DNA from: Avimonoglobus sp965151315 | GTDB lineage: Bacteria; Bacillota; Clostridia; UBA1381 | Reading direction: 5' to 3' | Assembly: GCA_965151315.1 (NCBI GenBank) | Contig: CBCTZG010000008.1 | Location: forward strand, 1-53,358 | Length of the DNA: 53,358 bases | Shown: positions 39,680-49,540 of the stretch, one piece after another | Position numbering within the stretch: the first letter of the stretch is position 1 | Layout of the letters: every line of letters starts with the position of its first letter | Notes under the pieces: model-generated | Database searches by the model: none | What the model was told of the DNA's origin: nothing | Seen by the model: the letters and a program-made list of their open reading frames with translations, nothing else | Made by a program: the position numbers and the translations under genes

Positions 39680-41269
39680 ATGGATATTACAACACAGCTG
39701 GCGGCATTCCGGCCGGCGGACAGCCAGGAAGAGATGGTTCTCCGGGAAGTCCGAAACGCTTGGGATACCGCGCCGGATGCTCTGCTCCGCCGGGATTCCC
39801 CGGCTCATTTTACCGTCTCTGCCCTAATTCTGGATCCCACCCAGACCCAAATTTTAATGGTCCATCATAATCTCTTTCAAACCTGGACCTGGGTCGGCGG
39901 TCACACGGAGCCCGGCGAGGATCTGCTTTCCGCCGCGCTGCGGGAGGCCCGGGAGGAAACCGGCGCGGAACGGATTTGGCCGCTGTGCAGCCAGATTTTG
40001 GCGCTGGACATTCTGCCCGTGCCGGCCCATATGAAAAACGGCAGTCCTATCCCGGAGCATACGCACTATTCCGCCGCCTTTGGCCTGATCGCCCCCAAAA
40101 ACCAGCCGCTGCAAAGCAAAGACGGGGAAAACACTGCCGTTGCCTGGATCCCCGTTGAACAGCTGCCAGATTACTGTCAGGAACCCCACATGCTTCCCAT
40201 CTACCAAAAAATCTATACCCGGATGCAGGCCGCTGCCCAAGCGAAGCAATCGGCTTTGGCCCGTCTTCCCAGCGTCCTGCTCCCTTGGTACCGGCAAAAC
40301 GCCCGGGAGCTGCCCTGGCGGGCAGATCAGGAGCCGTACCATGTTTGGCTTTCTGAAATCATGCTCCAGCAGACCCGGGTAGAGGCCGTCCGCGGATACT
40401 ATCAGCGCTTTCTGGCGGCTTTCCCCTCAATCCAGGCCCTGGCGGAGGCAGATGAGGCCCAGGTTCTTAAGCTTTGGGAAGGGCTGGGCTATTACAGCCG
40501 GGCCCGGAATCTGCAGAAGGCCGCCCGGATGATCATGACAGAATACGGCGGCCAGTTCCCTCGAGAGCACACAGCCATCCTGGGGCTGCCCGGCGTAGGC
40601 AGCTATACCGCCGGCGCTGTGGCCTCTATCTGCTTTGGCCAGCCGGAGCCCGCCGTAGACGGCAATGTGATCCGGGTGATTTCCCGTCTGCTGGAGCTAT
40701 ATACCCCGGCCGAGCAATTAAAAACAGATTTGATCCCCCTGCTCCAGGCTATTTATCCGGCAGGCCAATGCGGAGATTTTACCCAAAGCCTGATGGAATT
40801 AGGCGCCACAGTCTGCGTACCTAAGGATAAGCCAAAATGCGATTTCTGCCCGGCCGGGGAATTTTGCCTAGCCCGTGCCAGCCGAACGGCTTCCCTTCTC
40901 CCGCAAAAAGCGCCGAAAAAAGCCCGGCGGATCGAAAAAAAGACGGTATTCTGCCTAACCTGCCAGGATAGCTTGGCAGTGCGGCGCCGGCCTGGCACAG
41001 GGCTCCTGGCGGGCCTTTGGGAGCTTCCAAATACTTCTGCCCCGCTGACGCCGGACCAGGCGCTGGCCGCTGCGGCGGATTGGGGCTGCCAGCCCCGTGA
41101 TCTGCTGAAATCCGTTTCCCGGGTTCATATTTTTACCCATATCGAATGGCATATGACCTGCTATTTTATTGCATGCGGCGCGCAGGCGCCGGCGTTTATT
41201 TGGGCAAAAAAAGAGCAGCTGGACACAGAAATTGCCTTGCCAACTGCTTTCAAATTATTTTTAAATTGA
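39680..41269 (+). CDS. mutY: NUDIX hydrolase fused to A/G-specific adenine glycosylase MutY
   Basis: 529 residues, about 180 longer than ordinary MutY. Residues 40-175 are a separate NUDIX domain with a complete box (Gly74 to Ala96, core REAREETG). Residues 193-529 are MutY: Glu235 in QQTRVE, HhH loop GLPGVGSYT, catalytic Asp327 in VDGNV, and iron-sulphur cysteines 379, 387, 390 and 396. The first spacing is seven rather than the classical six. A C-terminal MutT-like 8-oxoG recognition domain follows (about 410-529). MutY removes A opposite 8-oxoG; a fused NUDIX could sanitise an oxidised nucleotide. The ATG at 39680 has AAAGGCG upstream, and a TATAAT lies near 39640. Confidence 0.92.
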   Translation: MDITTQLAAFRPADSQEEMVLREVRNAWDTAPDALLRRDSPAHFTVSALILDPTQTQILMVHHNLFQTWTWVGGHTEPGEDLLSAALREAREETGAERIWPLCSQILALDILPVPAHMKNGSPIPEHTHYSAAFGLIAPKNQPLQSKDGENTAVAWIPVEQLPDYCQEPHMLPIYQKIYTRMQAAAQAKQSALARLPSVLLPWYRQNARELPWRADQEPYHVWLSEIMLQQTRVEAVRGYYQRFLAAFPSIQALAEADEAQVLKLWEGLGYYSRARNLQKAARMIMTEYGGQFPREHTAILGLPGVGSYTAGAVASICFGQPEPAVDGNVIRVISRLLELYTPAEQLKTDLIPLLQAIYPAGQCGDFTQSLMELGATVCVPKDKPKCDFCPAGEFCLARASRTASLLPQKAPKKARRIEKKTVFCLTCQDSLAVRRRPGTGLLAGLWELPNTSAPLTPDQALAAAADWGCQPRDLLKSVSRVHIFTHIEWHMTCYFIACGAQAPAFIWAKKEQLDTEIALPTAFKLFLN

Positions 41270-41282
41270 CCCCCGCGCTTTA

Positions 41283-41660
41283 CTATTCCCCAAGCTGCTC
41301 CGCCGCCAGGAGCTTTGCCTCCCACTTGGGCGGCTTAAAGCCCACCAGCGCGAAATCATCGCCAACTAAGATCGGCCGGCGGACCAGCATGCCGTTGCTG
41401 GCCAGCAGCTCGACCTGCTCTTCATCGCCCATGCCGTCCAGCCTGTCCTTCAGCTTCAGGGATTTATATACCAAGCCGCTAGTGTTAAAGAAACGCCGCA
41501 GCGGAAGCCCGCTCATGGCATGCCATGCCTTGATCTCCGCCGCCGTCGGCCTGTCCTCTACAATATGCCGCAGCGTATAAGCGATCCCATGCTGATCCAG
41601 CCATTTTTGGGCATTTTTGCAGGTCACACAGTTCGGATATGCAAGAAATAAATAATTCAT
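41283..41660 (-). CDS. ArsC/Spx-family thioredoxin-fold protein
   Basis: 125 residues. YPNCVTCKNAQKWLDQHGI has a CxxC near the N-terminus, and NGMLVRRPILVGDDFALVGF is the conserved C-terminal part. The fold is that of ArsC-like and Spx/MgsR regulators. An arsenate reductase role is possible, but no ars genes adjoin it. A redox-sensing function is equally likely. Convergent with mutY, separated by 13 bases. Confidence 0.85.
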   Translation of the reverse strand: MNYLFLAYPNCVTCKNAQKWLDQHGIAYTLRHIVEDRPTAAEIKAWHAMSGLPLRRFFNTSGLVYKSLKLKDRLDGMGDEEQVELLASNGMLVRRPILVGDDFALVGFKPPKWEAKLLAAEQLGE

Positions 41661-41744
41661 GATGACGCATTCTCCTCTTTATAACATGGAGGTATTATAT
41701 CAAATAATCTGAACATTGTCAAACTGTATTTTGGAATTTTCCAT

Positions 41745-41773
41745 CAGGTAAAAGGCCTCCCCGGGAGGCCTTT
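41745..41773 (-). terminator. Terminator of mglBAC
   Basis: A strong palindromic stem (AAAGGCCTCC with GGAGGCCTTT, 41751-41773). On the minus strand it runs into TTTTACC, giving a short T-run. Confidence 0.75.
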
Positions 41774-41784
41774 CACATCGTGCT

Positions 41785-42822
41785 TTATTTTTTTGCCAAG
41801 TATTTTCTCACGTCAATGGCCACAGCTAAAATGATAATCAATCCCTTGATGATATATTGCAGATACGGGTTTACACCCAGGAAGTTCAGGCTGTAGTTGA
41901 TGGCCTGGAGGATCACCACGCCGATCACCACGCCGGGGATTGTTCCCACGCCGCCGGAGAAGGACACGCCCCCGATAACGCAGCCGGAAATGGCGTCCAG
42001 GTCGTAATTTAAGCCCGTTCCTGTGTTTACGGACTGGATCCGGCCTGCCTCCAGGAAAGCCGCGATACCGTATAAAATACCGCCTACAATATAGATCCAC
42101 ATAATATTCCGGCCAATATTGATTCCCGACACTGCCGCGGCCTCCTTGTTGCCGCCGATGGCAAACATATTTTTCCCCAGCGTGGTTTTGTTCCAGACAA
42201 CCCACATCACCACCGCCGCCAAAGCAAAATAGCACACCAGATACGGCAGCTCAAAGGCACCGATTTTAAAAGACCCGTTTACAAAGTTAATAAACTTCTG
42301 GTTGAAGGTAGAGATAGCCTGTGCGCCGCCCTTTTGGGAGTTGATGTAGATACAGGTCACGCCGAAAGCAATCAGCTGGGTGCCCAGGCTGACGATAAAA
42401 GCGTGCAGATTCAGCTTGGCTACGCCAAATCCATTGAGCATCGTAAACAGCACCGCTACCGCAATGCTCACCAGCAGGGGGACGATAATGGGCAGGTCCT
42501 TGACAATCTGGGGGTACATCCGAGAGGCGTAGTCCACCGACTGGACTAACGAAGCCGAAATCGCCGCGCAGCAGCCCAGGATCCGGCCGGCCGACAAGTC
42601 CGTCCCTGCCAGCACGATCATACCTGCCACACCTAAAGCCAAAATCCCACGGGTGGAGGCCTGGGTCAGGATATTGGTGAAATTCCGCAGGGACAAAAAG
42701 CTGGGCTCAATGGCGATCACAATCAAAATCAGCAGTCCCAATATAATATACAGTGCGTAATTCAGTAAAAACGCGCTCACTTTTTCCTTGTTCAATCCTT
42801 TTTTCGTTGCAACTTTATCCAC
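41785..42822 (-). CDS. mglC: Galactose/methylgalactoside ABC transporter permease
   Basis: 345 residues with about ten membrane helices. GVAGMIVLAGTDLSAGRILG near the N-terminus and ISGCVIGGVSFSGGVGTIPG near the C-terminus are MglC/RbsC family signatures. GTG start behind GAGGTG, 16 bases after mglA. The mgl assignment rests mainly on the MglB-like binding protein. Confidence 0.92.
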   Translation of the reverse strand: MDKVATKKGLNKEKVSAFLLNYALYIILGLLILIVIAIEPSFLSLRNFTNILTQASTRGILALGVAGMIVLAGTDLSAGRILGCCAAISASLVQSVDYASRMYPQIVKDLPIIVPLLVSIAVAVLFTMLNGFGVAKLNLHAFIVSLGTQLIAFGVTCIYINSQKGGAQAISTFNQKFINFVNGSFKIGAFELPYLVCYFALAAVVMWVVWNKTTLGKNMFAIGGNKEAAAVSGINIGRNIMWIYIVGGILYGIAAFLEAGRIQSVNTGTGLNYDLDAISGCVIGGVSFSGGVGTIPGVVIGVVILQAINYSLNFLGVNPYLQYIIKGLIIILAVAIDVRKYLAKK

Positions 42823-42838
42823 AACTGCACCTCTTCAC

Positions 42839-44347
42839 TTAAACATATTTTGCGGCCAGCTTCATGATTTCCTCTTGAATATTGCCGCCTTCCCGGTTCC
42901 GGATGTCTACCGTCCCGGCAAGCCTGCCGTTGCTCATCACCAGGATCCGGTCGCAGATCCCAATGAGCTCAGGCATTTCAGAGGAGACGACCATGATCCC
43001 CTTGCCCTGCTTGGCCAGATCGATAATTAGTTGGTAAATATCATATTTGGCGCCTACGTCGATCCCACGGGTGGGCTCGTCTAAAAGCAGTACCTCCGGC
43101 TTAGTCAGGAGCCATCGGCCGATAATGACCTTCTGCTGGTTGCCGCCGGACAGCACCTTGATATGGGTCTTGCTGCTGGGTGTTTTTACCCGCATGCTGC
43201 TGATGACCCATTTTGCGTCGTGTTCCATGCGCCGGCCGGACAGGAGGCCATATTTCCGATAGGTGCGGAAGCCAGCCATAGCTGAGTTGAATGTTACACT
43301 CTGCAAGGGGATAATCCCCGTTGCCCGGCGTTCCTCTGTGAGCATCGCAAAGCCGTTGTCAATGGCGTTTTTCGGCGTATCATTTTTAATCTTCTTCCCA
43401 TGGAGATAGATCTCCCCAGACTCCCGCCGGGCCAGCCCAAAAATCGTCTCCAAAAGCTCCGTCCGCCGGGAACCCACCAGGCCGGCTACGCCCAGGATTT
43501 CCCCTTTGTGCAGTTCAAAGGAGACATCTTTGCAGGCCGGGCTGAATCGGCCTGTCAGATTTTTCACCTGCATCAGCGGCTCGCCCACTGTATTGGTCTT
43601 GGGCGGGAAGCGGTCCTTCAGATCCCGGCCTACCATCAGCCGGATAATCTCGTCGGTGGTCAGCTCTTTGGCCGGCTTTGTGGCAATCCACTGGCCGTCA
43701 CGCATAATGGTGACATCATCGGAGATTTTCAGGATTTCCTCCATTTTATGGGAAATATAAATAATCCCCACTCCCCGTCCTTTCAGCTTGCGGATAATCC
43801 GGAACAGGTGCTCCACCTCCTGGCTGTTCAAGCTGGAGGTGGGCTCGTCCAAAACCAGGATCTTGGCATGGTAAGACACCGCCTTGGCAATCTCCACCAT
43901 CTGCCGCTGGGAAACTGACAGGGTACCGATCATTGTCCTGGGATCCACGTCAATTTCCAGCTCCTGAAAAATTTCTTTTGTATCGTCATACATTTTTTTG
44001 TGATCCACCAGCCCATAGGTCTTGGGGAACCGCCCCAGCCATACGTTTTCCATGACGCTCCGCCGAAGCACCTGGTTTAATTCCTGGTGTACCATCGCCA
44101 CCCCATGCTCCAGTGCCTGCTTGGGGTTATGGAACCGGACGGGCTTTCCCTCAATTCGGATTTCACCGGCGTCTTCAATATATACCCCGAACAGACATTT
44201 CATCAGGGTGCTTTTCCCGGCGCCGTTTTCGCCCATCAAGGCATTGACAGTCCCCCGGCGCAGAACAAGCTGCGCCTTATCCAGAGCCTTGACGCCGGGA
44301 AACTGCTTCTCAATGTCAATCATTTCCAGTAAGATGTCTTGTGCCAT
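42839..44347 (-). CDS. mglA: Galactose/methylgalactoside ABC transporter ATPase (two cassettes)
   Basis: 502 residues with two ABC cassettes. First: GENGAGKST, then LSVSQRQMVEIAKAVS and LDEPTSSL. Second: degenerate Walker A GLVGSRRTELL, LSGGNQQKVIIGRWL and LLDEPTRGIDVGAKYDIYQL. The weak second P-loop is normal for RbsA/MglA ATPases. Powers sugar import through MglC. Confidence 0.95.
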   Translation of the reverse strand: MAQDILLEMIDIEKQFPGVKALDKAQLVLRRGTVNALMGENGAGKSTLMKCLFGVYIEDAGEIRIEGKPVRFHNPKQALEHGVAMVHQELNQVLRRSVMENVWLGRFPKTYGLVDHKKMYDDTKEIFQELEIDVDPRTMIGTLSVSQRQMVEIAKAVSYHAKILVLDEPTSSLNSQEVEHLFRIIRKLKGRGVGIIYISHKMEEILKISDDVTIMRDGQWIATKPAKELTTDEIIRLMVGRDLKDRFPPKTNTVGEPLMQVKNLTGRFSPACKDVSFELHKGEILGVAGLVGSRRTELLETIFGLARRESGEIYLHGKKIKNDTPKNAIDNGFAMLTEERRATGIIPLQSVTFNSAMAGFRTYRKYGLLSGRRMEHDAKWVISSMRVKTPSSKTHIKVLSGGNQQKVIIGRWLLTKPEVLLLDEPTRGIDVGAKYDIYQLIIDLAKQGKGIMVVSSEMPELIGICDRILVMSNGRLAGTVDIRNREGGNIQEEIMKLAAKYV

Positions 44348-44371
44348 TTCTTCACCAACTTTTCAAGCCAT

Positions 44372-45382
44372 TTATTTTGTAAACGGTACATACGGGATCC
44401 GGACAGAAACGCCGTCCTCCGCCAGCTGATATTCTGTGCCTTCCGTATAGTCCTTTCCGTGGGCCGCGTTCTGTGCAATGGTGATAATCGCTTTGCCCAT
44501 AGCGTCTCCATCCTGCTTCACAGTAGCCGCCATTTTTCCGGCGTTGATGGCCGCGACGCCGGCTTCTGTGGCGTCTACGCCAATCACCGGGATCCACTTG
44601 TCGGAATCGGCGGAAACGTTATAGCCTGCGCTGTTCAACGCGGCAATGACCCCTAGGGCCATATCGTCATTGTTGCACAAAACTGCTTCGATTTTTCCGC
44701 TGTTGGCCGCCAGCATAGCCTCCATTTGGGTCTGGGCCTGGTCTGTGGCCCAATTGGCAACCAGCGGACCGCCGGGGTTCACGTTCTGCATCCCAATCCC
44801 CCGCTCTTCCATTTGCTTGACGCTGTAGGTGGTCCGGGCTTCTGCCTCCGGATTTCCCGGTTCGCCCTTGAATACCAAATATTGGCATATACCGTCGCCG
44901 TTTAAGTCATATTTCGGATTGGCTTCCCACAGGTCTGCCAGAAGGTCGCCCTGCATAGTACCGGCTTCCTGCACCTTTGTGCCGATAAATATGCCGTTAC
45001 AGGATTCCATAACCGATTTGTCCGGCTCCCGGTTGAAGAAAATTATCGGGATATCCGCCGCCTTGGCTTTATCCGCCAAGCCCTGGGCGGAGCCCGCATC
45101 TACCGGGTTCACGATTAGGACGTCTACATTTTTATTGATCAAAACGTCCATCTGGTCGTTTTGCTTTGCCTGGTCGCCCTGGGCGTCCTGCATGTCCAGC
45201 TTGATTTGGGTGCCGGCCTGCTGGGCATAGCTGGTGATAGCGTTTCGTACTGTTGAAATATAGGTATCGTCAAATTTGTAGATCAATACACCGAAGGTTA
45301 ACTCCTCCGCTTTTTGCCCGCCGCAGCCCGACAGTCCAAAAACCATCGCTGCTGCGGACAGGATACTGACTATTTTTTTCAT
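44372..45382 (-). CDS. mglB: Galactose-type substrate-binding lipoprotein
   Basis: 336 residues from ATG with AGGAGGAG; longer frame discarded. Lipobox ends LSGC. Family 4 periplasmic-binding fold (LTFGVLIYKFDDTYISTVRN, then DVLIVNPVDAGSAQGLADKA). DLNGDGICQ matches the EF-hand-like calcium loop of MglB, supporting galactose or glucose. Gap to mglA is 24 bases. Confidence 0.93.
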   Translation of the reverse strand: MKKIVSILSAAAMVFGLSGCGGQKAEELTFGVLIYKFDDTYISTVRNAITSYAQQAGTQIKLDMQDAQGDQAKQNDQMDVLINKNVDVLIVNPVDAGSAQGLADKAKAADIPIIFFNREPDKSVMESCNGIFIGTKVQEAGTMQGDLLADLWEANPKYDLNGDGICQYLVFKGEPGNPEAEARTTYSVKQMEERGIGMQNVNPGGPLVANWATDQAQTQMEAMLAANSGKIEAVLCNNDDMALGVIAALNSAGYNVSADSDKWIPVIGVDATEAGVAAINAGKMAATVKQDGDAMGKAIITIAQNAAHGKDYTEGTEYQLAEDGVSVRIPYVPFTK

Positions 45383-45514
45383 AATACTCCTCCTGAAAAC
45401 TAAAATCATGATGATACTTTTTATAAGATTGACAGGTTCCATTAAAATTATTCCATATCGCATTTTTAATTTTCTGAATAATCTTGGAAAATAAAGAAAT
45501 AATCGTGTTTTGAC

Positions 45515-45543
45515 TTGAAAAATCGTTCAAAAAATGGTATAAT
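45515..45543 (+). promoter_or_regulatory. Promoter of the recJ-to-gyrB operon
   Basis: TTGAAA (45515-45520), 17 bases, perfect TATAAT (45538-45543). The 191 bases between mglB and recJ hold this and no clear mgl promoter. Confidence 0.8.
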
Positions 45544-45573
45544 AATATGTAAACTAATTTTTGGGAGAATGCC

Positions 45574-47283
45574 ATGGAGAGTAAGGTTTGGAGCTATCAG
45601 CCAAACGGGCTGGATACGGAGTCTACCCAGCGCCTTTGTAAACAGTTTCATATTCCCAGGATCGTGGCGGCGCTGCTTTTGAACCGGGGGATTTCCACCG
45701 AACAGCAGATCCGGACCTATCTGCAAAAATCCTTGGAATGTGTCCATAACCCAAGGCTGCTGCCCGATATAGACAAAGCTGTCTCCCGGATCACGGACGC
45801 CTTGGAAAACCAAGAAAAAATCGTGATTTACGGTGATTACGATGTGGACGGCATTACTTCCACAGCCCTTTTGTACGATTTTTTAAAAACCGCCGGGGCG
45901 CAGGTGGACTACTATATCCCCGACCGGATCAGCGAAGGCTACGGCCTGAACATTATGGCGGTAAACAAAATCTCCAAAAGCGGCGCCAGGCTAATGATTA
46001 CGGTGGACTGCGGCATTACCGCCACAGGCGAGGTGGCGCTGGCCAACGCCCAGAAGCTAGATGTCATTATTACCGACCACCATACCTGCAAGGAAAAGCT
46101 GCCGGAAGCGGTAGCCGTTATCAATCCCAAGCGGCCGGATTCCGAATACCCGTTCCGGGAGCTGGCCGGTGTAGGCGTAACCTTTAAGTTGGTTCTGGCC
46201 TTAGCCGTGGCCTGGGGGCAAAAATCCCGGGACTGCTTCGACCGCTATGCGGAAATTGCGGCCGTGGGAACTGTGGCGGACGTTGTGGCGCTTTTAGATG
46301 AAAACCGGGTCATTGTAGATCGGGGTCTTGCCCAATTAAAAAATACGTCCCGGCCCGGACTCCGAGCGCTAACCGACGTTGCCGGTATCAAAAACATGAA
46401 CGCGGCTTCCGTTGCTTTTTTCCTTTCTCCCCGGCTAAATGCAGCCGGACGGCTTGGCTCCGCCAAAACCGCCGTGGAGCTTCTGCTTTCTAATGACGAC
46501 CAGGCCGCGTATGAAACCGCCAAAGCCTTAGACGATGAAAACCGGCGCAGGCAGCTGACGGAGCAGAAAATATTCCAGGAAGCCACGGCTCTGATTGACA
46601 GTGATCCCAATTTTGAGCAAAAAAAAGTGATTGTCTTGGCCCAAGCAGGCTGGCATCACGGCGTCATCGGGATCGTGGCCTCCCGGATTTGTGAAAAATA
46701 TTACCGGCCCACAATTCTGATCTCACATGAAAACGGTGTTGGGAAAGGCTCCGGCCGATCGATTCCCGGCTTTAACCTTTTTGACGCACTGACTGCCTGC
46801 AAGGATCAGCTAACCAACTTCGGCGGCCACGCCATGGCAGCGGGGCTGGGGCTGAATATGGCTGATCTGGACAGCTTTTCGGCCAAAATCAATAGCTACG
46901 CCAAGGAACGGCTCACCCCCGAGGATCTATGCCGGCGTATCAGCATTGACTGTATGCTCCGCCCGGCGGATGTTTCCCTGCGGACCGCAGTGCTGTTATC
47001 CCGGCTGGAGCCCTTTGGCATGGGCAATGAAAAGCCTGTGTTTTCCCTGTCCCGGCTGACGGTCCAGTCCATCAGCCCCATGGGGATCGACAATAAGCAC
47101 CTGCGGCTGCGGCTTTGTGCCGGCGGCCAGCAGTTTTTAGCCGTGGGCTTTGGCATGGGCGGGCTTTTGCCCGCTTTCCGCCAAGGCGACTGGGTTGACG
47201 CGGCCTTTACCCTGGAAATCAACAGCTACCAGGGGAATACCCAGGTGCAGCTGTTATTGAAGGATTTAAAGCATTCTCAGTAG
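45574..47283 (+). CDS. recJ: Single-stranded-DNA-specific exonuclease RecJ
   Basis: 569 residues. DHH-family motifs: KIVIYGDYDVDGITSTALLY, ITVDCGITA, DVIITDHHTC and VGTVADVVALLDENR. DHHA1 part: GWHHGVIGIVASRICEKYY and TNFGGHAMAAGLGL. A C-terminal OB-like region ends at LLLKDLKH. Degrades single strands 5' to 3' in repair. GGGAG precedes the ATG. Confidence 0.96.
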   Translation: MESKVWSYQPNGLDTESTQRLCKQFHIPRIVAALLLNRGISTEQQIRTYLQKSLECVHNPRLLPDIDKAVSRITDALENQEKIVIYGDYDVDGITSTALLYDFLKTAGAQVDYYIPDRISEGYGLNIMAVNKISKSGARLMITVDCGITATGEVALANAQKLDVIITDHHTCKEKLPEAVAVINPKRPDSEYPFRELAGVGVTFKLVLALAVAWGQKSRDCFDRYAEIAAVGTVADVVALLDENRVIVDRGLAQLKNTSRPGLRALTDVAGIKNMNAASVAFFLSPRLNAAGRLGSAKTAVELLLSNDDQAAYETAKALDDENRRRQLTEQKIFQEATALIDSDPNFEQKKVIVLAQAGWHHGVIGIVASRICEKYYRPTILISHENGVGKGSGRSIPGFNLFDALTACKDQLTNFGGHAMAAGLGLNMADLDSFSAKINSYAKERLTPEDLCRRISIDCMLRPADVSLRTAVLLSRLEPFGMGNEKPVFSLSRLTVQSISPMGIDNKHLRLRLCAGGQQFLAVGFGMGGLLPAFRQGDWVDAAFTLEINSYQGNTQVQLLLKDLKHSQ

Positions 47284-47298
47284 AAAGGAGGTTCCCCG

Positions 47299-49530
47299 AT
47301 GGAAGAAGCAGAAAACAGCACCATATTGGCGCCGGATAAAGTGCCCCAAAGCGCTGAGGACACAGATGCTATTATTGACAAGGTGATGGCTATGGTCAAA
47401 AACTACGCACCCAACGCCAACACCGATATGATCTATACCGCTTACCGGTTGGCGAAGGCGGCGCACAAAAACCAGTTCCGCCGCTCCGGGGAACCCTACA
47501 TCGACCATCCGGTGCAGATCGCTTATATTGCCGCAGAGCTTTCTATGGACGCTGTGGCCATTACTGCCGCGCTTTTGCACGACGTCATCGAGGATACGCC
47601 GTATACCTTTGCCGATATTGAGACCCTGTTCGGCCGGAATGTGGCGGAGATCGTGGACGGTGTTACCAAGCTGACAAAGATCCAGTATAACACCCATGAG
47701 GAGCAGCAGGTGGAAAACCTGCGGAAGATGTTTTTAGCAATGGCCAAGGACATCCGGGTGGTGATCATCAAGCTGATCGACCGGCTGCATAATATGCGTA
47801 CGCTCAAGTTCATGACCCCGGAAAAACAGCTGGAAAAGGCCAAGGAGACCCTGGAGATCTACTCCCCCCTGGCGCACCGGCTGGGTATGTCCAAGATCAA
47901 GTCGGAGCTGGAGGATCTGTCCTTAAAGTACCTGGATCCGGTGGCCTACGAGGAAATCCGCACCAGCATCAGCCAGAAAAAAAGCGAACGGGAGCAATAT
48001 GTTTCCGACATTATCAAGACCCTGGAGGAGCGTCTGGCTGCTTTGGGGATCAAGGGCCAGGTGACTGGCCGGGCTAAGCATTTTTACAGCATATTCCGGA
48101 AAATGTACGCTCAGAACAAGAGCATTGACGAAATTTACGATCTGTTTGCCGTCCGGGTTATTGTGGATACAGTTGCCGACTGTTACGCGGTTTTAGGCAT
48201 GGTGCATGAAATGTATACGCCTATCCCTATGCGGTTTAAGGACTATATCGCCATGCCCAAGCCCAATATGTACCAGTCCTTGCATACCACGGTGGTGGGC
48301 CCTAACGGCACCCCGTTTGAAATCCAGATCCGCACCTGGGAAATGCATAAGGTGGCGGAGGAAGGTATTGCCGCCCACTGGAAATATAAGGAGGGCATCT
48401 CCGGCGAAAGCAGTATGGACTCCAAGCTGGAATGGGTCCGCCAGCTTCTGGAGAACCAGGTAGACATTATTGATACCGACGACTTTTTAAATACCATTAA
48501 GCTGGATCTATTCAACGAAGAGGTATTCGTGTTTACCCCCAACGGGAAAGTCATCTCCCTGACCAACGGCAGCACGGTTATCGATTTTGCCTTTGCCATC
48601 CATACGGCGGTGGGCTGTAAAATGAGCGGCGCCAAGGTCAACGGAAAAATTGTGCCCCATGATTACAAACTGAAAAACGGGGATATTGTGGAAATCCTCA
48701 CCTCTTCTTCCGTCCGGGGGCCCAGCCGGGACTGGCTGAAGATTGTCAAGACCTCCCAGGCGAAAAATAAGATCAACCAATGGCTGAAGCGGGAATGCCG
48801 GGATGAAAATATCATCCACGGCAAGGAATTGATCGACCGGGAGCTCCGGCGGATCAATATTCCCCATGCCCAGCTGTTTCGGGACGAGTGGCTGGAGCCC
48901 CTGTTCCGCAAATACAATTTCAGCGCTCTGGACGACCTGTACGCCAGCGTGGGCTACGGCGGGCTTACCGCCCAGAAGGTAGTGATGCGGCTCCGGGAGG
49001 AATATATCCGGGAGAAGCGGGATCATCCGCCGGAGGAGCCGCCTAAAACCCAGCCTGTCAAGCGCCGCCATTCCAACAGCGGCGTAAATGTGGAAGGGAT
49101 CGACAACTGCCTGGTCCGGCTGGCCAAGTGCTGCAATCCGGTTCCGGGAGACGAAATTGTCGGCTTTATTACCAAGGGCCGCGGGGTTTCGGTGCATCGG
49201 GCCGATTGCCCCAATATCCAGCCCGGCGCCCTGACTGAAGAGGATAAGCTCCGGTTTATCGGGGTCAACTGGGCCCAGGAGAAGCGGTCCAGCTACATTG
49301 CCACCCTCCAGGTAGACGCGGACAACCGGCCGGGGATGATGATGTCGGTCTCCGCAGCCATGGCGGACTTAAAAATCAACTGCGCCTCCATCACTGCCCG
49401 GGTCACCAAGCAGGGGTACGCTGTGATGACCTTCGGCCTGGAAATTTCTGATATGGGCGACGTGAAAAAGGCAATGAATAAGATCCGGCAGATACCAGGC
49501 GTCATGTCGGTAAACCGGACGACCAACTAA
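47299..49530 (+). CDS. relA: Bifunctional (p)ppGpp synthetase/hydrolase (RSH)
   Basis: 743 residues. HD hydrolase with YIDHPVQIAYI and LLHDVIEDTPY; synthetase with DLFAVRVIVDTVADCYAVLG, FKDYIAMPKPNMYQSLHTT and EIQIRTWEMHKVAEEGIAAH; TGS (FVFTPNGKVISLTNGSTVID); zinc-finger-like helical region with CCNPVPGD; and ACT (SYIATLQVDADNRPGMMMSV). Both catalytic sites look intact. AGAAAGGAGG precedes the ATG; 15 bases after recJ. Confidence 0.97.
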   Translation: MEEAENSTILAPDKVPQSAEDTDAIIDKVMAMVKNYAPNANTDMIYTAYRLAKAAHKNQFRRSGEPYIDHPVQIAYIAAELSMDAVAITAALLHDVIEDTPYTFADIETLFGRNVAEIVDGVTKLTKIQYNTHEEQQVENLRKMFLAMAKDIRVVIIKLIDRLHNMRTLKFMTPEKQLEKAKETLEIYSPLAHRLGMSKIKSELEDLSLKYLDPVAYEEIRTSISQKKSEREQYVSDIIKTLEERLAALGIKGQVTGRAKHFYSIFRKMYAQNKSIDEIYDLFAVRVIVDTVADCYAVLGMVHEMYTPIPMRFKDYIAMPKPNMYQSLHTTVVGPNGTPFEIQIRTWEMHKVAEEGIAAHWKYKEGISGESSMDSKLEWVRQLLENQVDIIDTDDFLNTIKLDLFNEEVFVFTPNGKVISLTNGSTVIDFAFAIHTAVGCKMSGAKVNGKIVPHDYKLKNGDIVEILTSSSVRGPSRDWLKIVKTSQAKNKINQWLKRECRDENIIHGKELIDRELRRINIPHAQLFRDEWLEPLFRKYNFSALDDLYASVGYGGLTAQKVVMRLREEYIREKRDHPPEEPPKTQPVKRRHSNSGVNVEGIDNCLVRLAKCCNPVPGDEIVGFITKGRGVSVHRADCPNIQPGALTEEDKLRFIGVNWAQEKRSSYIATLQVDADNRPGMMMSVSAAMADLKINCASITARVTKQGYAVMTFGLEISDMGDVKKAMNKIRQIPGVMSVNRTTN

Positions 49531-49540
49531 GGAGTACGCC

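Noticed and set aside
41283..41660. Arsenic resistance locus
   Set aside because: Only an ArsC/Spx-like fold is present, without arsR, arsB or acr3 neighbours.
42815..42823. Perfect DnaA box TTATCCACA
   Set aside because: It is single and lies across the mglC GTG start; no cluster, AT-rich unwinding region or dnaA gene is nearby.
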